DNA of 64,000 nt from Earliella scabrosa (Eukaryota; Basidiomycota; Agaricomycetes; Polyporales; Polyporaceae): assembly GCA_022605405.1 (NCBI GenBank), contig JABYQQ010000023.1, positions 496,001 to 560,000 on the forward strand, written 5' to 3'. Positions 10,929 through 21,230 of this stretch are shown here, piece by piece. Numbering within the stretch: the first letter of the stretch is position 1; the number at the start of each line of letters is the position of its first letter. The position numbers were made by a program, and so were the translations under genes. The notes under the pieces are model-generated. The model did no database searches. It had not been told where the DNA came from and saw nothing but the letters and a program-made list of their open reading frames with translations.

Positions 10929-12313
10929 TCAGCGCCATCTGCCCCCCACTGAAACATGCGCGGCGTCCTCGTCGCATCGAACTCGTGTCCAACCGAGAGA
11001 ACGGAGAGCGGCGGAAAGCGATGCAAGCCGGGAATCGGCATCCCACTCGAGGATGGAAGATGTGCGGGTGGCGGGGAAGGAAATGAAATGGCTGCGTGGA
11101 GTATGCTGGGGTGGACGTGATCTGGGAGCGTGTCGCTTGCGTAGACGTCGGTATCGTTGCTGACATGTGCCGAATGGGCGCTTATGACATTCGGAGCGTA
11201 AGGATGAGATGTCGCGAGGAGCTGGTGATGGGACCGTGGTGAGGAGCAGGGGTACTGGCTCGGATGCCCATTCGTGAGGCTTTGCGGTGTCTTCGAGGGT
11301 GGAACATCAGTAATTCCCAAAAAGTCTGAGCGTCTGGCGGTCTGACCGGACGCGACTTTTGGGCGCTTAGCACGATCTGCTGCATGCATAGCTCATTCAA
11401 CAAGAACAGGGACAGGAACAGCCAGGAAAACACAATAGAGATTGAGCGTATACGTACCTATACACACTGGTAAATTTCTGTGTGCGTCGAGCTTGAGGAG
11501 CTATCAGTACAGCTTGAGGATGACTGGCTCCTGTCCAGAACCAATGCTCGAATTTTGCGGCTCGCTGTGGGCTGTCTATGAATACGGAAACTATCAGAAT
11601 CCGTTGGATACATATTCCTGTACTGATCTACGAGGTTTGAGGGAGATCCGTTGAGCGGAAGAGCAGATATCGAGTGCACAGTGGCGGAAACGAGAATGTC
11701 TGAACGGCCCGAAAGGGATGTCTGAAGTCTGAGCGTCTGACGGGTCTGATTGCATCAAATCGCGTATCTGAACGTATCTGAACGTGTCTGAAATGTCTGG
11801 ATCAGACCTTTCAGACTTTTTGGAAATTACTGATGAACGCGGAATAGGTGACTCAGATGACTGGCTTTGACGCGCCTCGTGCGTATCTGATGGGACCTCG
11901 GTCTGCGCAAACAAATCGGCGATGACGGGGGACGGTGTCTGGGTAGCACTGGTGGCCATCTTGCGTATGACAAACATGTCCGTCACCTCTTGACGTCCAT
12001 CCTCGACACCCTGCTCGTATCCAATCGGTCTGCCTTCATCGTACCCCTGCTCGTATCGATCGCATGGAAGCATGGCTGCCACCTGGTATACACTGGCTGT
12101 GCTCCTCATGTGCACTACCAAGTTCTTGAGCTGTCGCATGCGCCGCATCGTAGCGCTGAACGAGGGTAAGTCTTCGAAGTCGCGGATGAGGTTCTGGACG
12201 GCTGTCTGGACGCTGTCCCAGGGATCCGGAGGAGGTAGGTCGAATAGCGCAAACATGGACTCGGAATCATCAGGAGGTGCGCTCTTGGGAACGAAGCCGA
12301 ACTTCGTGGTCAT
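10929..12313 (-). pseudogene. Internal gene of the LTR element, split by a MITE
   Basis: The ATG at 12313 opens a frame that continues to a TGA at 10929-10931 once the 529-bp MITE (11306-11834) and one copy of its 4-bp duplication are skipped. Without them the frame is open for 284 codons including the stop. The N-terminal half has a helical region (DPWDSVQTAVQNLIRDFEDL) and a tandem pair of YEQGYDEGR and YEQGVEDGR. The C-terminal half is Ser/Pro/Arg-rich and ends with a short conserved-looking stretch (LEWDADSRLASLSAALRSLG). With the MITE present, translation ends inside the MITE. I recognise no Gag zinc knuckle, protease or polymerase motif. It could be a Gag-like protein or a captured host gene. 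Confidence 0.5.
11306..11834. mobile_element. 529-bp MITE nested in the LTR element's gene
   Basis: The ends form inverted repeats of about 25 bp, both starting ATCAGTAATT and then (T/C)CCAAAAAGTCTGA, with one mismatch. The flanks are a perfect 4-bp GAAC at 11302-11305 and 11835-11838 (plus strand). Inside, the hexamer GTCTGA and its variants are repeated many times, particularly at 11690-11800, as in subterminal transposase-binding sites. No transposase is encoded. The superfamily is not certain: the hexamers suggest hAT, but a 4-bp duplication does not fit hAT. Confidence 0.7.
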
Positions 12314-12394
12314 GACGATAGTGCGAATGCGGTAAGAGGAACGATGAAGAAGTCAAGCTGAGGCAAGGGTCGTCCACACTCTCATCACCATGAA

Positions 12395-12568
12395 TGGAGT
12401 CGTCCCTAGTCGCTGAGGGATGAAGTCCCTGGCTAGTCGCTGAGCCCGGGATCGTCGTAGATGTGGACGTAGACGTGGACGTAGCGTATATGCGGTGCGC
12501 GTGCTGCTATATCCTACACGCTGCTGACTCAGCCTCGCCTATCCTGATGCCCGTCGCGCCCTACTCCA
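12395..12568 (-). repeat. 5' LTR (174 bp) of the short LTR element
   Basis: This repeat is identical in length to 10469-10642 and differs at seven positions, six of them transitions, mostly at CpG. It has TG...CA ends with a 6-bp inverted terminus (TGGAGT/ACTCCA). Confidence 0.8.
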
Positions 12569-13908
12569 CCGTTCTAGACGCGTTCTTCCGGGCCATGTGG
12601 CGTAGGTGTCTATGTGTCGTACCGTAATGATTTGTGCTGACACTCCCGGCTATAGAACGGGCTCACGCAGCCTCCGCAACTGCTGTCCTGAACTGGAATG
12701 ATGTCAACAAGGAGCCCGGGGCTGTGGTCGATATCTCTTGGGTGATGTGTGGCTTCAACAACCCAATTGGGATGGCCCCGGCGATGCTTATCCCGCTATA
12801 TCAGGCGGTCCATACGGCTCAAGGCGGACCGGATGCGTTCGCATTCAAGCCCACGGAGATCACACTTTCCGCCCCTTCCGCAACCACTCCGACGAAGAGG
12901 AAGGTCACCGTCATCTCTACGCCTTCAACCTCGACTCGGTCACCCACTCGCCCTCGGACCTCACATCCTCATGTGCCGGAGTCTTCAGACTCTGATTCGT
13001 CTGCATCTGACTCGGACGATGATCACGTCAGCCACGAGGAGCCAAGTGAGTCGGCTACCAAGCAGCCCCAGCTGGCTTCTTCTGTCAGCAAGCCCTTGTC
13101 GAACCCCACGTCAACCGTCAACACATCTTCCAATTCCAGCATCCATCTCGCCAATTCCACTACCGCACACATCGCGACCTCTGCATGCCGCACAACATCA
13201 CTTCGTTCAGCACGCTCGACGATCCCCCATCCCCTTTGAGCGACCTGTCGTCTGCGGGAGACTGCCTCGAGTGCTCTGCGCGTGACAGCCCATCGCCTTT
13301 GGACCACGTCCGGTCTTCAAAGCTCCATACCTCTGCTGCCGCTGCGTGCCACCCGTACGCCGGTCCCTGTGTTGATGAGGGGTCATCACCTTCAAATGAC
13401 AATGCGTTCTCGACGCACCACACCCCCTCTCCCTCGGTTCCTGTTCAGGATTCCATCAAGAACACCATCGCTTCAGGGCATGAGGAGAACGGCAAGACCG
13501 GTGGGCAGGGAGCGCGCATAATTTGCAAGCCTCACGCAGTGCGCAAATCTGTTGCGGAGCGTGAAGGATCCACTGGAGCAGTCGCCGACAGTTCTCCCGC
13601 TGAGGCCGAGGGCCCACGCCGAAGCGCACGCAACCGTGTTGCTCCAGCGTGTGTGGACGCTCAACCATCATTGGCGGCGTCAGTATCCAGCGGTAAGAAA
13701 CGTGTCAGCGAGGAGGCTCATGGGATCACGGCAGGCGAGTCGTCCAGCAAGAAAGCGAAGTATGTCACTTGTTCGCATTGCATTTGCATACTGACGTGTT
13801 TGGTGCAGGACCAAGGGGAAGGGCAAGAAGGGGGCTTGGTGATGATACCTTGCGTTCTGTCGGTGTGATGGTACGGTAGGCCTCAGTAGTGCGTGCATAG
13901 ACATAACC

Positions 13909-14016
13909 ACCTTGTTAATCTTCCTGTTTATCACCTTGTTAATTGTCTCGTTAATCTTCTCGTTGATCGTCTCGTTAATCTTCTCGTCAATCGCCTCCTT
14001 AATCGTCTATTTAATC
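13909..14016. repeat. Degenerate tandem repeat, period about 13 bp
   Basis: About eight units of the type TCTCGTTAATCTT follow one another, with variants such as CTTGTTAAT and CTCGTCAATCG. The repeat lies just behind the stop of the gene ending at 13842, at the start of an AT-rich stretch. Confidence 0.7.
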
Positions 14017-14245
14017 ACTTTGAAGTTAATCCTGATGATCATCAACCGTAGCTAATCCGATAGTTCAACATGGTAGGTTACGCGGAAGAGTAGAACACTG
14101 CGCAGCAGATGAATGGTCGAGTGCATGGCAGATAACCCAGAAGCTAATCTCTTTGATTAATCATGAAGCTCATCAAACGATTAACGGAGATGACCAAAGG
14201 GATGAAGACTAGCACGCTAGGAACACATAGAAAATAAGCCGCAGA

Positions 14246-14632
14246 TTAAACTCGATGGGCGACATTAATGGCAGAAATAATTGACTGTTCACTATAGTTG
14301 ATACGAAGTGGATAATCTGAGTAAGAAATACTAGTGGCCCATATTAACTCCGGCTCATCAAGCAGGGTGTCATGGTCTTGAGCTATGGACGTTGCTTCCC
14401 ATGCTGTTGAGTTGTGCATGCTTCCCGTGAACCCATAAGCAACGTCGATGATGCGAAGATTAGGAAGCGAGATGATCTGCATGGGCTAGTATCAGGATGA
14501 CAATTGGATCTGAAACTACCAATACTCGTACCTGAACATTCAGCGAGTAGTCATTCTTGCGATCAAAATAGCTCTTGCCATACCAATGGGGGCGGACATA
14601 GAGGGGGATGAGAGTGCCGTCTACCATCAGAA
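14246..14632 (-). pseudogene. PIF/Harbinger transposase fragment, catalytic part
   Basis: On the minus strand MVDGTLIPLYVRPHWYGKSY and SYFDRKNDYSLNVQ (14532-14632) are followed by a short intron with GTAC donor. Next comes IISLPNLRIIDVAYGFTGS with HNSTAWE (up to 14479). This is the DDE_Tnp_4 (HARBI1-like) core. The first catalytic Asp is present in VDGT. The second, expected in GSxHDS, is Asn here (GSMHNS), so the enzyme would be inactive. After PELIWA the frame degrades. The same strand carries the N-terminal half of such a transposase at 17.0-18.1 kb. Confidence 0.7.
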
Positions 14633-15330
14633 GACTTTTTTATTCTTATTATTAAGTGACATTAGTTAACGTTGAACCGTTATAATGACAGTGCACGTTA
14701 TTATCAGGGATATGTCCTAGGTGGCAGCTCAGTATGGGTCTACAGGATGCGTCGCTTGGGTAATAATGCATAGGGAATCTCATTATAGCCATGATCACTA
14801 GTACACTATAATAGCGCTCTTATAATAACGGTAATTATAAACAGTCATCCCACACGAAGCATCTCCATAAGGGGCTCGTATGCAGCTATGTTCTTGACCT
14901 GACCTTCCAGATGACCACGGAGAGACTGGGGTGCTCACCAGCTAACGCCTTAAGCAACGTAACGAATATGTACCATTGTATGATCCAACTGTTCGCTGTC
15001 GACACCCGGTTTGCGTACCTTGTCGTCCACCATCTTGCATGCATCCCGCATCCGTGCATACATGTCGGCCTGCTGATATGCATATGCACGATGTCCGGTT
15101 GAGATATCTGGCTGTTCGGCTACCTGGCGCCAGCATATGGACATGCGGTCGAAGCCGTTGCGAGCTAGGCGGAAGTCCGCACAGGTGTAGTTGACGAACA
15201 CGTCGGCCTGAGCCTTCGCCATTCGTGCTCGCTGCCAGTGAACGCACTCAGCTGCCAGCAACAGTTAGTCCACAGTTCATGTGCCAACACATTGAGGGAC
15301 CCGGGAGACTGTCAGCATCTCATTGCAACA
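14633..15330. other. AT-rich spacer with an unidentified minus-strand open frame
   Basis: The first 250 bases are AT-rich and hold no gene. On the minus strand 14950-15261 is open and has coding-like composition (RARMAKAQADVFVNYTCADF and on), but it has no ATG at its start and matches no family I know. It may be a fragment of an exon. Confidence 0.25.
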
Positions 15331-16528
15331 ATGTATGCCGCCCTCGACGACGATGCCCATTCGTACTGAGAGGGAGAGGTAATCAAACATGTTGCCACGC
15401 TGAAGGACAACCCCGATGCGCCTTACGTGTAAGCATCGTACTTGACGTTGACGTGCAATTGGTACTGACATGACCATATACCACTAGGAATCAGTAATAC
15501 ATAGCCGACACGTTGTACGAAGTTCTCAATGACTTTGTCGGGTGGGATTACAACAAGGTTGGAAACCCGTTATTCCACTTACTCTACAGGTACTACGACA
15601 TCGACAACAAGTTCCAGAGCAGGCAGTGAGTCTTAGAGCCATGTCATCCAACATGTCTGCGACCCTGAGTGTACTAACATGTTCGTTCCAAGACTCACGG
15701 CAGGGGCCCGCAAGAACAAGGCCTCGTTCATGCTCACCCTCAATGAGAAGGCACGATTCGACGATTGGACCATCGATAATCTGCGTATGTTTGCCCACCC
15801 TCCCTGGATGTGATCGAGACACTGATACTAGATACTAAAGCTCGCAACCCTCCCCGACGGGATCCTCACTTGGATTATGACGACGCGGGTCACCCTCGGT
15901 TACCAGAATGGGATGAAGACTGGAACCGGAAGACCGTCCTCAAGAACCTAACAAGCTTTATTGTTGCGACATGGGGTGCGTTCAGTACAATTTGAGATGA
16001 CTCGGTGGCACAGACACTGACTCTTCGCCAGGGTATGTCCATGAAGTCACTGAGCCGATCAACGTGATTCTCGAGCGTGTGGAGGCTGAGCCTGCGCGAT
16101 ACGTCCCTGCACGCTGGCTTGATGTGCAGCTGGAGTCACTTCGCACGAAAGACTGGGGTGCTCTGGCAAGCCTCTACCACTGTTTCAGCGACGCCCACTA
16201 TACGGCTGAGTGTTTTACGTTCCTCAAGGCCTCTGACTCAGACTCAAGTGCTCGCGCTGCAACTCCGGACCTGGCAAGTCACGCCACACCGCGCACCCTT
16301 CAAGTGGTCTACCAGACACCGTCAAAAACCCTTCGCGCTCACATAGAGACACCACACCGTGCCAGTCAGACAAGAGTGCTGCCTTCAATCGTCTTCGAGG
16401 ACCCCAACGAGGCCTCTGGATCTACATTGGAGGGGAATATTTATGGACAAACTGATGTCAGGAAAAGGTTCAGGAAGGGGAAAGACGTCCAAACAACCAC
16501 ATCTGAAGTTTTTCCCACGAGAAATTAG
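15331..16528 (+). pseudogene. Truncated paralogue of the 8846-13842 gene family
   Basis: Several exons join with good splice signals. They are VIKHVATLKDNPDAPYV (15379-15429), EVLNDFVGWDYNKVGNPLFH to YYDIDNKFQSR (about 15517-15627), LTAGARKNKASFMLTLNEKA (15693-15783), LPEWDEDWNRKTVLKNLTSF (15841-15975) and the last exon from about 16032 to TAG 16528. The block LP-x-W-D-x2-W-N, then T-x-V-L and a run ending A-x-W, matches KLPALDFTWNFNHTTSVLDA in the 8846-13842 gene, which makes the two paralogues. An in-frame TGA at 15367-15369 separates MYAALDDDAHSY from EGEVIKHV, again explained by CGA to TGA. The N-terminal two thirds of the family protein are missing. The function is unknown. Confidence 0.5.
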
Positions 16529-17022
16529 GGGTGGCCAAATTTTTGGGCCCTTTCAATGACTTAGCGCTGGGCAGGCGCCGGCCAATACGACCTGAATCTG
16601 TCTTGTCTGAGGTTCATTCCGGTTGAAATTGGGTTATCAGGCTGCCAGTTGCATATTTGCACACGGACGCAACATCTGGCGTTGACCGACCGAAGTGTGG
16701 ATTCAATGCCAGCCAAAAGTGGTCTTGTAGACGCCGTGCCTACCAAATCCAGACACATTGACGCGCAAAAGATCATTATTTTGCCGCCGTATTTCTGGGT
16801 AAATTTTGGGTCTCTCTTCGGAATCATGATCAGCTCATCAAAAGGAGTCGAATGGCGTATTTCTCGTGATTTTAGGGCCTGATTTAGGGGGGTGGCCAAA
16901 TTTTTGAACCCTTCAAGGCACTAAAACGGGTCTAGGAGGAAAACGGCTCGTGCAATTTTGTCCATTCAACCTCCAATATGCACATTATACCTTTTCCTAC
17001 CGTTTCCAGGTGTTCCGCAGTC
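16529..17022. other. Spacer with a 36-bp direct repeat
   Basis: There is no gene. The sequence around GGTGGCCAAATTTTTG followed by CCCTTCAA occurs at about 16524-16556 and again at about 16883-16916, some 360 bp apart. This may mark the ends of a small inserted segment. Confidence 0.4.
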
Positions 17023-18146
17023 CTAGAAAATTGGGTCAAACTTTTTGTTGACTTTGACTGTCCGCAACTGTACCCGCATGCACTTTGAGCGGCCCTCGGT
17101 GGCAACAACTGACTTGGACGGCATGTCGATCTCGAGCCTCCGCTTGCGGACCTTTGGCAGAGCAACAACGTGCTGATTGGCGGCCCCTTCAGCCGGCTCC
17201 TTCGACGAGACAGCGTGCTCGAGGGACAGAGGTGCCTCGTCGACAGGCGGGACAGCATGTCTGACAGAGTCCGCCGGCCCAGGGGCATCGTTCCTACTCA
17301 CTCGAATAGCCTGGTCGCCCACCGGCAGAACTGCGAGATCCTTGTCCCCGGCCCAATTTGCGACCTTCTGAACTCCTGCTGCATTACCGTAGTGTCCGAA
17401 GCGGTACAGAGTGATGGTGAGCTGAGTTTGTACAGAGAATTGAGAGTTTTGGGAGTTGTTGGCAAACACGGGATCGTTGATGATGGCGGCAAGAAGTCGG
17501 TCAAACGTCCAAGGTGATACACGCAGCTCTTGACGAAAGAGGTCCGGACAGTCGATCTTGAGCACTGAAAGGACGTGGTAGAGATAGGGCTCGTTGGGCC
17601 GGGGCAGTCGTACACGGGGCATGTGGTATTGTTCTTCGTATAGTGCATCAACGAAGTCGTGTACATGGTGGTTGAGTCGTCTGCCAGCTCCACCCTCTTC
17701 ATCCGTCAGGGCACCCATCTCCTCATCCTTGTCGTCATCCAGCTCTCCGTCTCCCTCATCACCCGAACTCCCGCCCAGACTGTGTGAACGCGATGAGCTT
17801 GATGATGTTGATGACTCGCTGCCACTCGAGTCCCACGTCTCCATGCTCTCGAACCCCTCCACTCCACCGTGCTCCGAGCTCTTCCTGTCCGTGGTACTAG
17901 TCATGCCCAAGCTTGATGTGCGAACTGAGTCGGCAGACAAGTGCCGGTGAAAGTGCCAGTCCAACCCCAAGACCTCAGACCAGGAATCTGAGCTGGAAAG
18001 GTTGTTGCTGGAGCGCTCATCAGAGGACGTGCTAGGAGGGGATGTCGGCGGGCTGAGAGTTGACAACGAGGAGAGTGGGGACAACGAGGAGAGCGTGCTG
18101 CGCCAGTGAGGACGTTGTTGAGAGGCGACCCGAGTGGCCCGGCATT
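17023..18146 (-). pseudogene. PIF/Harbinger transposase, N-terminal half fused to an unrelated tail
   Basis: The open frame has a Ser/Asp/Glu-rich start, then a domain typical of the N-terminus of basidiomycete Harbinger transposases (DLFRQELRVSPWTFDRLLAA, INDPVFANNSQNSQFSVQTQ, LTITLYRFGHYGNAAGVQKV, ANWAG). This domain is a helix-turn-helix-like DNA-binding region. Right after NWAG, where the DDE domain should begin, the sequence changes to a charged tail of about 110 residues ending KVNKKFDPIF and TAG. The catalytic domain is therefore missing. No in-frame ATG is seen before the upstream stop at 18146, so the true start is unresolved. The fragment at 14.2-14.6 kb on the same strand may be the rest of the same copy. 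Confidence 0.65.
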
Positions 18147-19269
18147 AAGCTGCTGCTTTACGGTGCAGCTCACCCTTGAAGCGAGCTAAACGGATGTATG
18201 CCTTGAGGGCAGCCTCCGCATGAGCTCGTCGGCGAGTGTGTTGTCCCATATGTCGCAGACTGTACGGGTACCAGTGGAAGATGAGAGACAGAGGGACATA
18301 GACGCTGAATCAGTGCAGACGTCCGTCTGCACTGATTCGGCGCCTCTGCCATGCCCTCCTTAACAGACCTTATCATCGCAAATGGTGTAAGGATCAAGAC
18401 CAGATTGTGCAGAGAGGTTGCTAGAATCAGTGAGGAGAATCGTGCATAGAACCGGTGAGGAAAAGAGGGTGGTCAAACCTAACGCGGATTCTGGGCTGAT
18501 TCTGGAAGTTGATTTTGTCAAGAATCCCACAAGAATTGGCGCAGAATCGGTGCAGAATCGGCTACTCTGAACTCCCCTAATCTACGTTGAGGTGGAAACC
18601 GATGACAGTCTGCTGCGGTCTGTAGGTCTGCTTGGGTGCGTCATGAGGCAGACCGATGTCGTTCCAGCAAGATAGCAGGTTGCATTGAGCTGTCGGTAAG
18701 AATTGCTAGTATTTCGCATACCAAGAGACTTGGGAGCACAGTTTAACACCAAAGTTGTTGTCTACGTATACGCAGAAACGGGGCACATTGTACTTGAAAA
18801 CGGCGATCCACGCAACACAGGCATAGAAAGCAGCCCAAACGCGTAGGGACCCGCGCCCGCCGAAAAGGTTGCAGCCGACGCCACGTGGCACGCACGTGGA
18901 CAATTGACGCACAAGTTCGCAATCTCGTACTTCGCATGGCTGATTATTGTTGGTGTAGTACGGTGTAGCAGAGTGAAATGAGAGCATCCACGATTCAAAG
19001 CGCGGCCAGAGAAGCCGAAGCAAGCGTAGAGAGGAACAGGAGGAGCATCCAAAACCACTATATATGACAGTTTGGACTATGATGAGTATGTAGCACGCTG
19101 GTAAGAACTTGAAGCTATAGAGTACCAGATTAGGTCGACGGCGGTATGAAAGAGTAGTATCGGAAGCTCGAGTTCAAGTCTCCTATGGATCCATAGGCAA
19201 AAACTATCTACTGCAGCGCCATGTCCTCCGTGTTGAGAAAGCTTTTGGTAAACTTCGCCGGTGGGTTTA
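18147..19269. other. Spacer without recognisable gene
   Basis: Only short open frames are present, none with a recognisable motif. A short stretch at 18480-18560 repeats AGAATC-type units. Confidence 0.4.
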
Positions 19270-21230
19270 TGCCGGCGCTCATGGATCTGTCATACATCTG
19301 TCAAAAACAACAGAAGCTGGGAAAGCGGAACACATCATGCAGCCTTGTAGAGCCCATGCATGAGGACATGGTATGCACAGGGATTGTCCGACTTGATGGT
19401 AGAGGGGTATGTTCTGGCAGTATGCGTCAATCAAAATGGTCGCCTTGAACTCGCCAAGACTGTAATGTGCCAGGCGAAAATCCTCTGATTGGGACTGCTT
19501 GGCACATGAAACGTACCACGATGGCAACTCGCGCTCGTTGGGCTTCTCGTGATCCGACAACGTGAATTGCGACATGATGTGATATCCAAAGCTGCGTGCT
19601 TTGGCAAAGAAGATCGTGCGGAGGGTCTGAGGGAAGACGCCCAACTTGTAGGGCTTGTCTCCCTCGACGGTGTCCTATGGATGCAAGTGAGCAGTCAAAA
19701 GGAGGGCCGTCCATCGGAGATACTCACACCATAGAAGATGAACCTCTTCTAGCCATTGGACATGATCTGCATCGCCGCTCATGAGGCCGTAGAGTCACTC
19801 GGAGGTTGGGTGGCGCTGAGTCCGTGGCCTTCTTGACCTTGCCTCGGAAGTTCGGGATGCGTTGCACGGCCTAATCACAGCTCAGTACAGTTCAACGAAC
19901 ATGCTAGAGGTACTGGCAATAGAGCTAAGCTTGAGACAGTAACGTTTGTCCTCTGGGGACGTTGGACAATGGTGGTGTATCCACATGCCTTCGCGCTCTT
20001 GATCAGCGCACGCTTGCCGAAGTCCGACGACTTCTCGGGACCGTCAGGGAAGGCGTTCAAGATGCAGACGTTGGCCAAAGCTTGTCGATGGCACGCAATG
20101 CGACCCTCTTCATGCTGAGCACGGAGTGAGAGACACCTACAGCCAGATGTCAGAACAAGTTCAAGCCGGAGTCGTGACCATCGTCCTTCTCGTCCAACGA
20201 CACCTCAGAGAGATCGTCCGGGTCCTCGCTGCCCTGACAGAGAGATGTGTGCAGTACGTCAGGGAAGACTTGGTCACTGTTGCAGGCATCACTCACGGTG
20301 TGCTGGTGCGGCTTATGCTGACGCTTGGCAGGTCTCGCAGTCGTGTCGCCGTCGAGGGCTTCTTTGTCGTCGCGCCATTCGATGGACTGACAAGATGTGT
20401 CAGTTGAGTCGAAGCAGAGCGTCCAAAGCAAGTCGTACCCGTCGTGTTTGGTGCGCTTCCTCTTCGCAGGACTGGGGGTCGTGGTATGCTCCTCACCGGC
20501 GCCCTTCGAGCCTGATGCCGTGCTGGCGACTTGCTTCGTGGTCGGCGCTAGCTTGGACTTCCTGCCCGGGTTCGTGATAGAGGTAGGCTTGGGAGGCTTC
20601 GAGCCAGAGTTCGTGATTGGAGTGGGCTTGGGTTTCATTGTGTTCGGGGATACCTTCGTACTCCGGGTAGACTTGGTAGAGTCAATCGTCAACATGCTAT
20701 CCATGGGAGCAGTCCTCCACTCACTGGGTTCGACTTTGTGCCGCCCGGCTGGTTGCGAGCGGCGACGTTGTCCGACTTCTGCTTCTTGGCCTTCTTCTTA
20801 CGCACGACCTGCAAGGAGACGGCCTACCGCCCGGGGTAACGTTAGGAAGCAACGAAGAAAGATAACTCAGCACATACCTTGACAACTTCGAACTCCAACT
20901 CCGACTGCTCCTCTGGCTCTCCGTCCCCGCTCGAGACGACCTCGCGGGTACGCTTCTTGCACGGAGCGCCCCTCGCTGGTGGTATCTCGACCACCTCGAC
21001 CGATCCATCCCGCAGACAGGGAGGCTCCGGAGGACGTTCGTCGTCGAGGGACTGTACATCTTGTACTTAGGCCTGTGTGTGATCGGCGGGCTCGTCGGGG
21101 TTGTTGTAACTAGTATTGCCGTCGCAGTGGCAGTCGCCATTCGTTGCCGCCGCATTGGCCTCTGTCGCCGCAGCCAGACGCCAGAGCCGTAGCCGTTGTC
21201 CTGTACCTCGTCTTCTGCAGCGTCGTCCTC
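19270..21230 (-). pseudogene. DUF6532-type gene, copy 2, frameshifted
   Basis: The minus strand reads the same order of blocks as copies 1 and 3. These are an acidic/basic N-terminal part (SLDDERPPEPPCLRDGSVEV, then KKKAKKQKSDN after an intron ending TTGCAG), a Thr/Lys-rich stretch, VCILNAFPDGPEKSSDFGKR, VQRIPNFRGKVKKATDSAPP, and a C-terminal part (FFAKARSFGYHIMSQFTLSD, ERELPSWYV, GEFKATILIDAY). At least two frame changes are clear by comparison with copy 1. One lies just before NVCILNAF (near 20080). The other lies after TTIVQRPQ, where DKRYCLKL continues in another frame (near 19945). The part around 19740-19800 is also out of frame. This copy keeps the C-terminal region that copy 1 has lost. 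It is a dead relative of copies 1 and 3. Confidence 0.7.

Larger units (their letters stand above)
10469..12568 (-). mobile_element. Short LTR element without pol, carrying one gene
   Basis: Two direct repeats of 174 bp bound the segment, each starting TGGAGTCG and ending CTACTCCA (plus strand). A polypurine tract lies directly inside the left repeat and the single gene starts 81 bp inside the right repeat, so the element reads on the minus strand with its 5' LTR at 12395-12568. The flanks are CCAT (10465-10468) and CCGT (12569-12572), a 4-bp target duplication with one difference. There is no protease, reverse transcriptase, RNase H or integrase sequence. The total of 2.1 kb and short LTRs are reminiscent of TRIM-type non-autonomous elements, but the internal gene is larger than usual for those. 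A MITE sits inside the gene. Confidence 0.75.
8846..13842 (+). pseudogene. Large unknown-family gene (HMG-like segment), split by a nested LTR element
   Basis: The gene starts at ATG 8846 and ends at TGA 13842 (last intron 13760-13808). The N-terminus is low-complexity with a Lys-rich run. Next come PRFPWHLYEEHLWGLLNEY, VVWNWFHNREQEVHKGG, and a segment resembling an HMG-type fold (WRSTVGRLFRELPKEERDRW). After a gap at the insertion follow NFNHTTS and VLDAFFRAMW, then LNWNDVNKEPGAVVDISWVM. The tail is Ser/Pro-rich and ends in basic KGKGKK. I know this as an expanded gene type in Polyporales, but no function is known to me. Three lesions are seen. A one-base frame change lies near 9380. A 2.1-kb LTR element stands at 10469-12568. 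Another frame change near 13190 could also be an unseen intron. Removing the LTR element and one 4-bp duplication rejoins the exon exactly in frame. A truncated paralogue lies at 15.3-16.5 kb. Confidence 0.65.

Noticed and set aside
13909..14016. CRISPR-like array
   Set aside because: The units are contiguous, about 13 bp and without spacers; this is a simple tandem repeat in a eukaryotic genome.
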